From: Colletes latitarsis
Taxonomy: Eukaryota > Arthropoda > Insecta > Hymenoptera > Colletidae
Reading direction: 5' to 3'
Length of the DNA stretch: 64,000 nucleotides
Assembly (NCBI RefSeq): GCF_051014445.1
Contig: NW_027488368.1
Coordinates: 6,200,001-6,264,000, forward strand
Part shown: positions 1-11,400 of the stretch, piece after piece
Layout of the letters: the number at the start of each line of letters is the position of its first letter
How positions within the stretch are numbered: the stretch's first letter is position 1
The notes under the pieces: generated by a model
The model's input: the letters and a program-made list of their open reading frames with translations, nothing else
Told to the model about the DNA's origin: nothing
Databases searched by the model: none
Made by a program: the position numbers and the translations under genes

Positions 1-288
1 ATAGTTTGAAGGATAACGCTGGTTACGTTTGGGTTAGTTCTGGTATTAGCAATCATCTGGCTCGTTCTTTCGCATTTTTCGCATACTTGTTGGCCAGGTC
101 CTGGCCTTTTTCCGGCTTTGACATGGCAGTAATGTGGTACCACACCGAAACAGTCGGTTAAACCTGGTTGCGATTAATATTTTTGAGGATAACGCCGGTT
201 ATGTCTGGGTTAGTTCAGGTATTTCCAACCATCTGGCTCGTACTTTCTCATTTTTCGCATACTTGTCTGGCAGATCCTGGGTTTTTTG
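1..288 (+). repeat. Family A monomers paralogous to 6,319-6,606
   Basis: The window opens inside the array. The first 280 or so bases match 6,319-6,602 and 12,226-12,509 (offset 6,318 to the first), including the TTTGACATGGCAG variant and the TTTTTGAGGATAACG variant. The match ends where this copy reads GTGGAATGGATCC and the others read GTGGCTTGGATCC. This indicates that an older copy of the 5.9-kb block started upstream of the window. Confidence 0.8.
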
Positions 289-2393
289 TGGAATGGATCC
301 CGTAGTAATGTGGTTCCACACCGAAACAGTCAATTAAACCTGGTTGCGATTAATATTTTAGAGGGTAACGCTGGTTATGTCTGGGACAGTTCTGGTATTT
401 GCAATCATCTGGAACGTACTTTCGCATTTTTCGCATACTTGTTTAGATCCTGGCCTTTTTCTGGCTTGGACCACGTAGTAATGCGGTACCACACCGAAAC
501 AGACTATCAAACCTGGTTGCGATTAATATTTTAGAGGATAACGCCGCATATGTCTCGGTTAGGTCTGGGATTTGCAATCATCTGGCTCGTACTTTCGCAT
601 TTTTCGCATACTTGTTGGCCAGATCTTGGCCTTTTTCTGGCTTGGACCACGTAGTAATGTGGTACCACACTGAAACAGTCAATTAAACCCGGGTCCGATT
701 AATATTTTAGAGGATAACGCCGGTTATGTCTGGGTTAGGTCTGGTATTTGCCCTCATCTGGCTCGTACCTCCGCATTTTTCGCATACTTGTTGGCCAGAT
801 CCTGGCCTTCTTCTGGCAAGGACCACGTAGTAATGTGGTACCGCACTGAAACAGTCAATAAATCCTGGGTCCGATTAATATTTTAGAGGATAACGCCGGT
901 TATGTCTGGGTGAGGTCTGGTATTTGCCCTCGTCTGGCTCGTACTTTCGCGTTTTTCGCGTACTTGTTGGCCAGATCCTGAGTTTTTTCTGGTTTGGATC
1001 CCGTAGTAATGCGGTACCACACTGAAACAGTCAATAGAAGCTGGTTCAGATAAGTGTTTTAGAGGATCACGCTGGTTATGTCTGGGTTAGTTCTGGTATT
1101 TGCTATCATCTGGCACATACTTTCGCGTTTTTCGCATACTTGTTGGCCAGATCCTGGCCTTTTTCTGGCTTGGACCACGTAGTAATGCGGTACCACACCG
1201 AAACAGACAATCAAACCTGGTTGCGATTAATATTTTAGAGGATAACGCCGCATATGTCTCGGTTAGGTCTGGGATTTGCAATCATCTGGCTCGTACTTTC
1301 GCGTTTTTCGCATAGTTGTTGGCCAGATCCTGGGTTTTTTCTGGAATGGATCCCGTAGTAATGTGGTTCCACACCGAAACAGTCAATTAAACCTGGTTGC
1401 GATTAATATTTTAGAGGGTAACGCTGGTTATGTCTGGGACAGTTCTGGTATTTGCAATCATCTGGAACGTACTTTCGCATTTTTCGCATACTTGTTTAGA
1501 TCCTGGCCTTTTTCTGGCTTGGACCACGTAGTAATGCGGTACCACACCGAAACAGACTATCAAACCTGGTTGCGATTAATATTTTAGAGGATAGCGCCGC
1601 ATATGTCTCGGTGAGGTCTGGGATTTGCAATCATCTGGCTCGTACTTTCGCATTTTTCGCATACTTGTTGGCCAGATCTTGGCCTTTTTCTGGCTTGGAC
1701 CACGTAGTAATGTGGTACCACACTGAAACAGTCAATTAAACCCGGGTCCGATTAATATTTTAGAGAATAACGCCGGTTATGTCTGGGTTAGGTCTGGTAT
1801 TTGCCCTCATCTGGCTCGTACCTCCGCATTTTTCACATACTTGTTGGCCAGATCCTGGCCTTCTTCTGGCAAGGACCACGTAGTAAAGTGGTACCGCACT
1901 GAAACAGTCAATAAATCCTGGGTCCGATTAATATTTTAGAGGATAACGCCGGTTATGTCTGGGTGAGGTCTGGTATTTGCCCTCGTCTGGCTCGTACTTT
2001 CGCGTTTTTCGCGTACTTGTTGGCCAGATCCTGAGTTTTTTCTGGTTTGGATCCCGTAGTAATGCGGTACCACACTGAAACAGTCAATAGAAGCTGGTTC
2101 AGATAAGTGTTTTAGAGGATCACGCTGGTTATGTCTGGGTTAGTTCTGGTATTTGCTATCATCTGGCACATACTTTCGCGTTTTTCGCATACTTGTTGGC
2201 CAGATCCTGGCCTTTTTCTGGCTTGGACCACGTAGTAATGCGGTACCACACCGAAACAGACAATCAAACCTGGTTGCGATTAATATTTTAGAGGATAACG
2301 CCGCATATGTCTCGGTTAGGTCTGGGATTAGCAATCATCTGGCTCGTACTTTCGCATTTTTCGCATACTTGTTGGCCAGATCCTGTCCTTTTT
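289..2393 (+). repeat. 1,053-bp six-monomer HOR, two tandem copies
   Basis: Copy one runs from about 289 to 1,340 and copy two from about 1,341 to 2,393, at a constant offset of 1,053 bp. This equals six monomers minus 3 bp, because one unit in each copy has the short CTTGTTTAGATCC form. By eye only a handful of substitutions separate them (for example ATAACGCC/ATAGCGCC near 540/1,593, GAGGATAACG/GAGAATAACG near 712/1,765, TCGCATAC/TCACATAC near 781/1,834), so the duplication looks recent. The last ~60 bp of copy two have switched to sequence shared with 7,245-7,310. Confidence 0.88.
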
Positions 2394-2456
2394 CTGGTTT
2401 GGATCACGTAGTAATGCGGTACCACACCGAAACAGTCAATTAAAGCTGGTTGCGAT

Positions 2457-3137
2457 TAATATTTTAGAGGATAACGCCGGTTATGTCTCGGTTAGGTCTG
2501 GGATATGCCCTCATCTGGCTCGTACTTTCGCGTTTTTCGCATACTTGTTGGGCAGATCCTGGGTTTTTTCTGGTTTGGATCACGTAGTACTGTGGTACCA
2601 CACTGAAACAGTCAATAAAAGCTGGTTCCCATTAATAGTTTGAAGGATAACGCTGGTTACGTTTGGGTTAGTTCTGGTATTAGCAATCATCTGGCTCGTA
2701 CTTTCGCATTTTTCGCATACTTGTTCAGATCCTGGCCTTTATCTGGCTTGGACCACGTAGTAATGCGGTACCACACCGAAACAGTCAATAAAACCTGGTT
2801 GCGATTAATATTCTAGAGGATAACGCCGGTTATGTCTCGGTTAGGTCTGGGATATGCCCTCATCTGGCTCGTACTTTCGCGTTTTTCGCATACTTGTTGG
2901 GCAGATCCTGGGTTTTTTCTGGTTTGGATCACGTAGTACTGTGGTACCACACTGAAACAGTCAATAAAAGCTGGTTCCCATTAATAGTTTGAAGGATAAC
3001 GCTGGTTACGTTTGGGTTAGTTCTGGTATTAGCAATCATCTGGCTCGTTCTTTCGCATTTTTCGCATACTTGTTTAGATCCTGGCCTTTTTCTGTCTTGG
3101 ATCAAGTAGTAATGTGGGACCACACTGAAACAGTCAA
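2457..3137 (+). repeat. 349-bp dimer duplication (176 + 173 bp)
   Basis: The segment starting near 2,457 recurs near 2,806 at an offset of 349 bp, i.e. a 176-bp and a 173-bp monomer. The 173-bp unit lacks three bases where TTGTTGGCCAGATCC becomes TTGTTCAGATCC. Paralogous blocks at 7,356 and 13,264 have only one copy, so this dimer was gained here or lost there. It accounts for the change of offset from 4,915 to 4,566 between the blocks at 2-4.5 kb and 7-9 kb. Confidence 0.85.
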
Positions 3138-5476
3138 TTGAACCTGGTTGCGACTAATATTTTAGAGGATAACGCCGGTTATGTCTCGGTTAGATATAGG
3201 ATTTGCCGTCATCTGTCTCGTACTTTCGCGTTTTTCGCATACTTGTTGGCCAGATCCTGAGTTTTTTCTGGTTTGGATCCCGTAGTAATGTGGTACCACA
3301 CTGAAACAGTCAATAGAAGCTGGTTCCGATAACTATTTTAGAGGATAACGCTGGTTATGTTTGGGTTAGATCTGGTATTTGCTATAATCTGGTACATACT
3401 TGCGCGATTTCGCATACTTGTTGGCCAGATCCTGGGCTTTTTCTGGTTTGGATCACGTAGTAATGTGGTACCACACTGAAACTGTCAATTAATCCTAGTT
3501 GCGATTAATATTTTAGAGGATAACGCCGGTTATGTCTCGGTTAGGTCTGGGATATGCCGTCATCTGGCTCGTACTTTCGCGTTTTACGCATACTTGTTGG
3601 GCAGATCCTGGGTTTTTTCTGGTTTGGATCACGTAGTACTGTGGTACCACACTGAAACAGTCAATAAAAGCTGGTTCCCATTAATAGTTTGAAGGATAAC
3701 GCTGGTTACGTTTGGGTTAGTTCTGGTATTAGCAATCATCTGGCTCGTACTTTCGCATTTTTCGCATACTTGTTCAGATCCTGGCCTTTATCTGGCTTGG
3801 ACCACGTAGTAATGCGGTACCACACCGAAACAGTCAATAAAACCTGGTTGCGATTAATATTCTAGAGGATAACGCCGCATATGTCTCGGTTAGGTCTGGT
3901 ATTTGCCCTCATTTGGCTCGTACTTTCGCATTTTTCGCATTCTTGTTGGCCAGATCCTGGCCTTTTTCTGGTTTGGATAACGTAGTACTGTGGTACCACA
4001 CCGAAACAGTCAGTTAAACTTGATTGCGAATTATATTTCAGAGGATAACGCTGGTTATGACTGGGTTAGTTATCATATTTCCAATCATCTGGCTCATACT
4101 TTCGCGTTTTTCGCATACTTGTTTGCCAGATCCTGGGTTTTTTCTGGTTTGGATCCCGTAGTAATGTGGTTCCACACCGAAACAGTCAATTAAACCTGGT
4201 TGCGATTAATATTTTAGAGGATAACGCCGGTTATGTCTCGGTTAGGTCTGGTATTTGCCCTCATCTGGCTCGTACTTTCGCATTTTTCGCATTCTTGTCG
4301 GGCAGATCCTGGGTTTTTTCTGGTTTGGATAAAGTAGTAATGTGGTACCACACTGAAACAGTCAATAAAAGCTGGTTCCAATTAATAGTTTGGAGGATAA
4401 CGCAGGTTACGTTTGGGTTAGTACTGGTATTTGCAATCATCAGGCTCATACTTTCGCGTTTTTCGCATACTTGTTGGCCAGATCCTGGGCTTTTTCTGGT
4501 TTGGATCACGTAGTAATGTGGTACCACACTGAAACAGTCAATAGAAGCTGGTTCAGATAAGTATTTTAGAGGATCACGCTGGTTATGTCTGGGTTAGTTC
4601 TGGTATTTGCTATCATCTGGCACATACTTGCGCGATTTCGCATACTTGTTGGCCAGATCCTGGCCTTTTTCTGGCTTGGACTACGTAGTAAAGTGGTTCC
4701 ACACCGATACAGTCAATTAAACCTGGTTGCGATTACTATTTTGGAGGATAACGCCGGTTATGTCTGGGTTAGGTCTGGTATTTGCCCTCATCTGGCTTGT
4801 ACTTTCGCGTTTTTCGCATACTTGTTGGCCAGATCCTGAGTTTTTTCTGGTTTGGATCCCGTAGTAATGTGGTACCACACTGATACAGTCAATAGAAGCT
4901 GGTTCCGATAAGTATTTTAGAGGATCACGCTGGTTATGTCTGGGTTAGATCTGTTATTTGCTATCATCTGGCACATACTTTCGCGTTTTTCGCATACTTG
5001 TTGGCCACATCCTGGCCTTTTTCTGGCTTGGACCACGTAGTAATGCGGTACCACACCGAAACAGACAATCAAACCTGGTTGCGATTAATATTTTAGAGGA
5101 TAACGCCGCAAATGTCTCGGTTAGGTCTGGGATTTGCAATCATCTGGCTCGTACTTTCGCATTTTTCGCATACTTGTTGGCCAGATCCTGTCCTTTTTCT
5201 GGTTTGGGTCACGTAGTAACGCGGTACCACACCGATACAGTCAATTAAACCTGGTTGAGATTACTATTTTGGAGGATAACGCCGGTTATGTTTGGGTTAG
5301 GTCTGGCATTTGCCCTCATCAGGCTCGTACTTTCGCATTTTTCGCATACTTGTTGGCCAGATCCTGGGTTTTTTCCGGTTTGGATCCCGTAGTTGTGTGG
5401 TTCCACACCGAAAAGGTCAACTAAACCTGGCTGCGATTAATATTTTAGAGGATAACGCCGGTGATATCTGGGTTAG
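2789..5476 (+). repeat. Family A monomers, first copy of the 2.9-4.5 kb paralogous segment
   Basis: From about 2,790 to 4,475 this matches 7,356-9,041 (offset 4,566) and 13,264-14,949. After 4,476 it departs: this copy continues with family A monomers, whereas the other two enter a family B island. Marker variants include ACTTGCGCGATTTCGC (one base short, near 3,398, 4,630) and the Leu-changing TTATATTTCAGAGG variant near 4,030. 4,954-5,476 holds further A monomers resembling 1,087-1,300 and 27,928-28,140. Confidence 0.82.
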
Positions 5477-8400
5477 GTCTGGTACTTGCCCTCATCTGGC
5501 TCGTACTTTCGCCTTTTTCGCATACTTGTTGGCCAGATCCTGGCCTTTTTCTGTCTTGGATCAAGTAGTAATGTGGGACCACACTGAAACAGTCAATTGA
5601 ACCTGGTTGCGACTAATATTTTAGAGGATAACGCCGGTTATGTCTCGGTTAGGTATAGGATTTGCCGTCATCTGTCTCGTACTTTCGCCTTTTTCGCATA
5701 CTTGTTGGCCAGATCGTGGCCTTTTTCTGTCTTGGATCAAGTAGTAATGTGGTACCACACTGAAACAGTCAATAGAAGCTGGTTCCGATAAGTATTTTAG
5801 AGGATTACGCTGGTTATGTCTGGGTTAGATCTGGTATTTGCTATAATCTGGTACATACTTGCGCGATTTCGCATACTTGTTGGCCAGATCCTGGGCTTTT
5901 TCTGGTTTGGATCACGTAGTAATGTGGTACCACACTGAAACTGTCAATTAATCCTGGTTGCGATTAATATTTTAGAGGATAACGCCGGTTATGTCTTGGT
6001 TAGGTCTGGTATTTGCCCTCATCTGGTTCGTACTTTCGCATTTTTCGCATACTTGTTGGCCAGATCCAGGCCTTTTTCTGGTTTGGATCACGTAGTAATG
6101 CGGTACCACACCGAAACAGTCAATTAAAGCTGGTTGCGATTAATATTTTAGAGGATAACGCCGGTTATGTCTCGGTTAGGTCTGGGATATGCCCTCATCT
6201 GGCTCGTACTTTCGCGTTTTTCGCATACTTGTTGGGCAGATCCTGGGTTTTTTCTGGTTTGGATCACGTAGTACCGTGGTACCACACAGAAACAGTCAAT
6301 AAAAGCTGGTTCCCATTAATAGTTTGAAGGATAACGCTGGTTACGTTTGGGTTAGTTCTGGTATTAGCAATCATCTGGCTCGTTCTTTCGCATTTTTCGC
6401 ATACTTGTTGGCCAGGTCCTGGCCTTTTTCCGGCTTTGACATGGCAGTAATGTGGTACCACACCGAAACAGTCGGTTAAACCTGGTTGCGATTAATATTT
6501 TTGAGGATAACGCCGGTTATGTCTGGGTTAGTTCAGGTATTTCCAACCATCTGGCTCGTACTTTCTCATTTTTCGCATACTTGTCTGGCAGATCCTGGGT
6601 TTTTTGTGGCTTGGATCCCGTTGTAATGTAGTTCCACACCGAAGCAGTCAATTAAACCTGGTTGCGATTAATATTTTACAGTATAACGCCGGTTATGTCT
6701 GGGTTACGTCTAGTATTTGCCCTCATCTGGCTCGTACTTTCGCATTTTTCGCATACTTGTTGGCCAGATCTTGGCCTTCTTCTGGCAAGGACCACGTAGT
6801 AAAGTGGTCCGCACTGAAACAGTCAATAAATCCTGGGTCCGATTAATATTTTAGAGGATAACGCCGGTTATGTCTGGGTGAGGTCTGGTATTTGCCCTCG
6901 TCTGGCTCGTACTTTCGCGTTTTTCGCGTACTTGTTGGCCAGATCCTGAGTTTTTTCTGGTTTGGATCCCGTAGTAATGCGGTACCACACTGAAACAGTC
7001 AATAGAAGCTGGTTCAGATAAGTGTTTTAGAGGATCACGCTGGTTATGTCTGGGTTAGTTCTGGTATTTGCTATCATCTGGCACATACTTTCGCGTTTTT
7101 CGCATACTTGTTGGCCAGATCCTGGCCTTTTTCTGGCTTGGACCACGTAGTAATGCGGTACCACACCGAAACAGACAATCAAACCTGGTTGCGATTAATA
7201 TTTTAGAGGATAACGCCGCATATGTCTCGGTTAGGTCTGGGATTAGCAATCATCTGGCTCGTACTTTCGCATTTTTCGCATACTTGTTGGCCAGATCCTG
7301 TCCTTTTTCTGGTTTGGATCATGTAGTAATGCGGTACCACACCGAAACAGTCAATTAAAGCTGGTTGCGATTAATATTTTAGAGGATAACGCCGGTTATG
7401 TCTCGGTTAGGTCTGGGATATGCCCTCATCTGGCTCGTACTTTCGCGTTTTTCGCATACTTGTTGGGCAGATCCTGGGTTTTTTCTGGTTTGGATCACGT
7501 AGTACTGTGGTACCACACTGAAACAGTCAATAAAAGCTGGTTCCCATTAATAGTTTGAAGGATAACGCTGGTTACGTTTGGGTTAGTTCTGGTATTAGCA
7601 ATCATCTGGCTCGTTCTTTCGCATTTTTCGCATACTTGTTTAGATCCTGGCCTTTTTCTGTCTTGGATCAAGTAGTAATGTGGGACCACACTGAAACAGT
7701 CAATTGAACCTGGTTGCGACTAATATTTTAGAGGATAACGCCGGTTATGTCTCGGTTAGATATAGGATTAGCCGTCATCTGTCTCGTACTTTCGCGTTTT
7801 TCGCATACTTGTTGGCCAGATCCTGAGTTTTTTCTGGTTTGGATCCCGTAGTAATGTGGTACCACACTGAAACAGTCAATAGAAGCTGGTTCCGATAACT
7901 ATTTTAGAGGATAACGCTGGTTATGTTTGGGTTAGATCTGGTATTTGCTATAATCTGGTACATACTTGCGCGATTTCGCATACTTGTTGGCCAGATCCTG
8001 GGCTTTTTCTGGTTTGGATCACGTAGTAATGTGGTACCACACTGAAACTGTCAATTAATCCTAGTTGCGATTAATATTTTAGAGGATAACGCCGGTTATG
8101 TCTCGGTTAGGTCTGGGATATGCCGTCATCTGGCTCGTACTTTCGCGTTTTTCGCATACTTGTTGGGCAGATCCTGGGTTTTTTCTGGTTTGGATCACGT
8201 AGTACTGTGGTACCACACTGAAACAGTCAATAAAAGCTGGTTCCCATTAATAGTTTGAAGGATAACGCTGGTTACGTTTGGGTTAGTTCTGGTATTAGCA
8301 ATCATCTGGCTCGTACTTTCGCATTTTTCGCATACTTGTTCAGATCCTGGCCTTTATCTGGCTTGGACCACGTAGTAATGCGGTACCACACCGAAACAGT

Positions 8401-11384
8401 CAATAAAACCTGGTTGCGATTAATATTCTAGAGGATAACGCCGCATATGTCTCGGTTAGGTCTGGTATTTGCCCTCATCTGGCTCGTACTTTCGCATTTT
8501 TCGCATTCTTGTTGGCCAGATCCTGGCCTTTTTCTGGTTTGGATAACGTAGTACTGTGGTACCACACCGAAACAGTCAGTTAAACTTGGTTGCGAATTAT
8601 ATTTCAGAGGATAACGCTGGTTATGACTGGGTTAGTTATCATATTTCCAATCATCTGGCTCATACTTTCGCGTTTTTCGCATACTTGTTTGCCAGATCCT
8701 GGGTTTTTTCTGGTTTGGATCACGTAGTAATGTGGTTCCACACCGAAACAGTCAATTAAACCTGGTTGCGATTAATATTTTAGAGGATAACGCCGGTTAT
8801 GTCTCGGTTAGGTCTGGTATTTGCCCTCATCTGGCTCGTACTTTCGCATTTTTCGCATTCTTGTCGGGCAGATCCTGGGTTTTTTCTGGTTTGGATAAAG
8901 TAGTAATGTGGTACCACACTGAAACAGTCAATAAAAGCTGGTTCCAATTAATAGTTTGGAGGATAACGCAGGTTACGTTTGGGTTAGTACTGGTATTTGC
9001 AATCATCAGGCTCATACTTTCGCGTTTTTCGCATACTTGTTGAACTGATCCTGGGTTTTTTCTCGTTTGGGTCACGTAGTAATGTGGTATCACACTGAAA
9101 CAGTCAATCAAACCTGGATACGACCAATATTTTAGAGGATAACGAATGTTAGGTCTAGGTTAGGCCTGGGATTTGCCCTCATCAGACTCAAACTTTCGCA
9201 TATTTCTCATACTTGTTGGGCAAATCCTTGGATTTTTCTGGATTGGATCACGTAGTAATGTGGTACCACACTGAAACAGTTAATTAAACCTGGATACGAC
9301 CAATAATTTAGACGTTACACCATGTTAGGTCTGGGTCAGGCCTGGAATTTGCCCTCATCTGACTCATACTTTCGCATTCTTCACATACTTGTTGAACAGA
9401 TACTGGGTTTTTTTCCGGTTTGGATCACGTAGTAATGTGGTACCACACAAAAACAGTCGATTAAACCTGGTTTCGATCAATATTTTTGAGGGTAACGCGT
9501 GGTAGGTCTGGGTTGGGTCTAGGATTTGACCTCATCTGACTCATACTTTCGCATTTTTCGCATACTCGTTGGCCATATCCTGGGCTTTTTCTGGTTTGGA
9601 TCAGGTGGTAATGTGGTACCACACTGAAACAGTCGAGTAAACCTGGTTTCTATCAATATTTTAGATGATAACGCATGTTAGGTCCAGGTTAGGCCTGGGA
9701 TTTGCCCTCATCAGACTCATACTTTCGCGTTTTTCGCATACTTGTTGGCCATATCCTGAGTTTTTTCTGGTTTGGATCCCGTAGTAATGTGGTACCACAC
9801 TGAAACAGTCAATAGAAGCTGGTTCCGATAACTATTTTAGAGGATAACGCTGGTTATGTCTGGGTTAGATCTGGTATTTGCTATAATCTGGTACATACTT
9901 GCGCGATTTCGCATACTTGTTGGCCAGATCCTGGGCTTTTTCTGGTTTGGACCACGTAGTAATGCGGTACCACACCGAAACAGACAATCAAACCTGGTTG
10001 CGATTAATATTTTAGAGGATAACGCCGCATATGTCTCGGTTAGGTCTGGGATTAGCAATCATCTGGCTCGTACTTTCGCATTTTTCGCATACTTGTTGGC
10101 CAGATCCTGTCCTTTTTCTGGTTTGGATCACGTAGTAATGCGGTACCACACCGAAACAGTCAATTAAAGCTGGTTGCGATTAATATTTTAGAGGATAACG
10201 CCGGTTATGTCTCGGTTAGGTCTGGGATATGCCCTCATCTGGCTCATACTTTCGCGTTTTTCGCATACTTGTTGGCCAGATCCTGAGTTTTTTCTGGTTT
10301 GGATCCCGTAGTAATGTGGTACCACACTGAAACAGTCAATAGAAGCTGGTTCCGATAACTATTTTAGAGGATAACGCTGGTTATGTCTGGGTTAGATCTG
10401 GTATTTGCTATAATCTGGTACATACTTGCGCGATTTCGCATACTTGTTGGCCAGATCCTGGGCTTTTTCTGGTTTGGATCACGTAGTAATGTGGTACCAC
10501 ACTGAAACTGTCAATTAATCTTGGTTGCGATTAATATTTTAGAGGATAACGCCGGTTATGTCTGAGATAGGTCTGGGGTTTGCCCCCATCTGGCCCGTAC
10601 TTTCGCGTTTTTCGCATACTTGTTGGCCAGATCCTGGGCTTTTTCTGGTTTGGATCCCGTAGTAATGTGGTACCACACTGAAACAGTCAATTAAACCTGG
10701 TTGCGAATAATATTTTAGAGGATAACGCTGGTTATGTCTGTGTTAGTTCTGGTATTTGCAATCATCTGGCTCATACTATCGCGTTTTTCGCACACTTGTT
10801 GGCCAGATCCTGGGATTTTTCTGGTTTGGATCACGTAGTAATGTGGTACCACACTGAAGCAGTCAATTAAGCATGTTCGCGATAAATATTTTAGAGGATA
10901 TCGCCGGTTATGTCTGGGTTAGGACTGGTATTTGCCCTCATCTGGCTCATACTTACGCGTTTTTCGCATACTTGTTGGGCAGATCCTGGGTTCTTTCTGG
11001 TTTGGATAACGTAGTAATGTGGTACCACACTGAAACTGTCAATAAAAGCTGGTTCCGATTAAAATTTTAGAGGATAACGCCGCTTACGTCTTGGTTAGGT
11101 CTGGTATTTGCCCTCATCTGGTTCGTACTTTCGCATTTTTCGCATACTTGTCGGGCAGATCCTGGGTTTTTTCTGGTTTGGATAAAGTAGTAATGTGGTA
11201 CCACACTGAAACAGTCAATAAAAGCTGGTTCCAATTAATAGTTTGGAGGATAACGCAGGTTACGTTTGGGTTAGTACTGGTATTTGCAATCATCAGGCTC
11301 ATACTTTCGCGTTTTTCGCATACTTGTTGAACTGATCCTGGGTTTTTTCTCGTTTGGGTCACGTAGTAATGTGGTATCACACTG
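5477..11384 (+). repeat. 5.9-kb block, copy 1
   Basis: About 33.5 monomers that recur at +5,907 bp. A single-base loss near 6,806 (GTGGTCCGC against GTGGTACCGC in copy 2) changes the offset to 5,908 from there on. Matching stretches include 5,597-6,800, 7,055-8,760, 8,827-9,111 and 9,837-11,147. The final piece, 11,148-11,384, does not continue copy 2's sequence: it matches 8,861-9,097 (offset 2,287). The block includes a family B island at 9,043-9,770. Confidence 0.9.
9043..9770 (+). repeat. Family B island in copy 1
   Basis: About four monomers with family B marks: TTAGGCCTGGG, GACTCAAAC or GACTCATAC, TTCTTCACATAC, TTGAACAG or TTGGGCAA, and GACGTTACACC at 9,311. Both flanks are family A. 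The left switch is inside a monomer, where TTGTTGGCC becomes TTGTTGAACTGATCC near 9,042. The right switch is near 9,770, where TTGGCCATATCCTGAG leads back to A. Confidence 0.87.
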
Positions 11385-11400
11385 TCTGGTACTTGCCCTC
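11378..11400 (+). other. Off-register junction leaving a ~109-bp monomer
   Basis: The sequence runs CACACTG directly into TCTGGTACTTGCC. In an ordinary monomer about 67 bp separate these two points, so the unit spanning the junction is about 109 bp. The left side matches 9,091-9,097 and the right side matches 5,478 onward; only about one base is shared at the crossover. This is the largest break of the 176-bp phase that I found in the window, and it coincides with the start of copy 2 of the 5.9-kb block. Confidence 0.88.
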
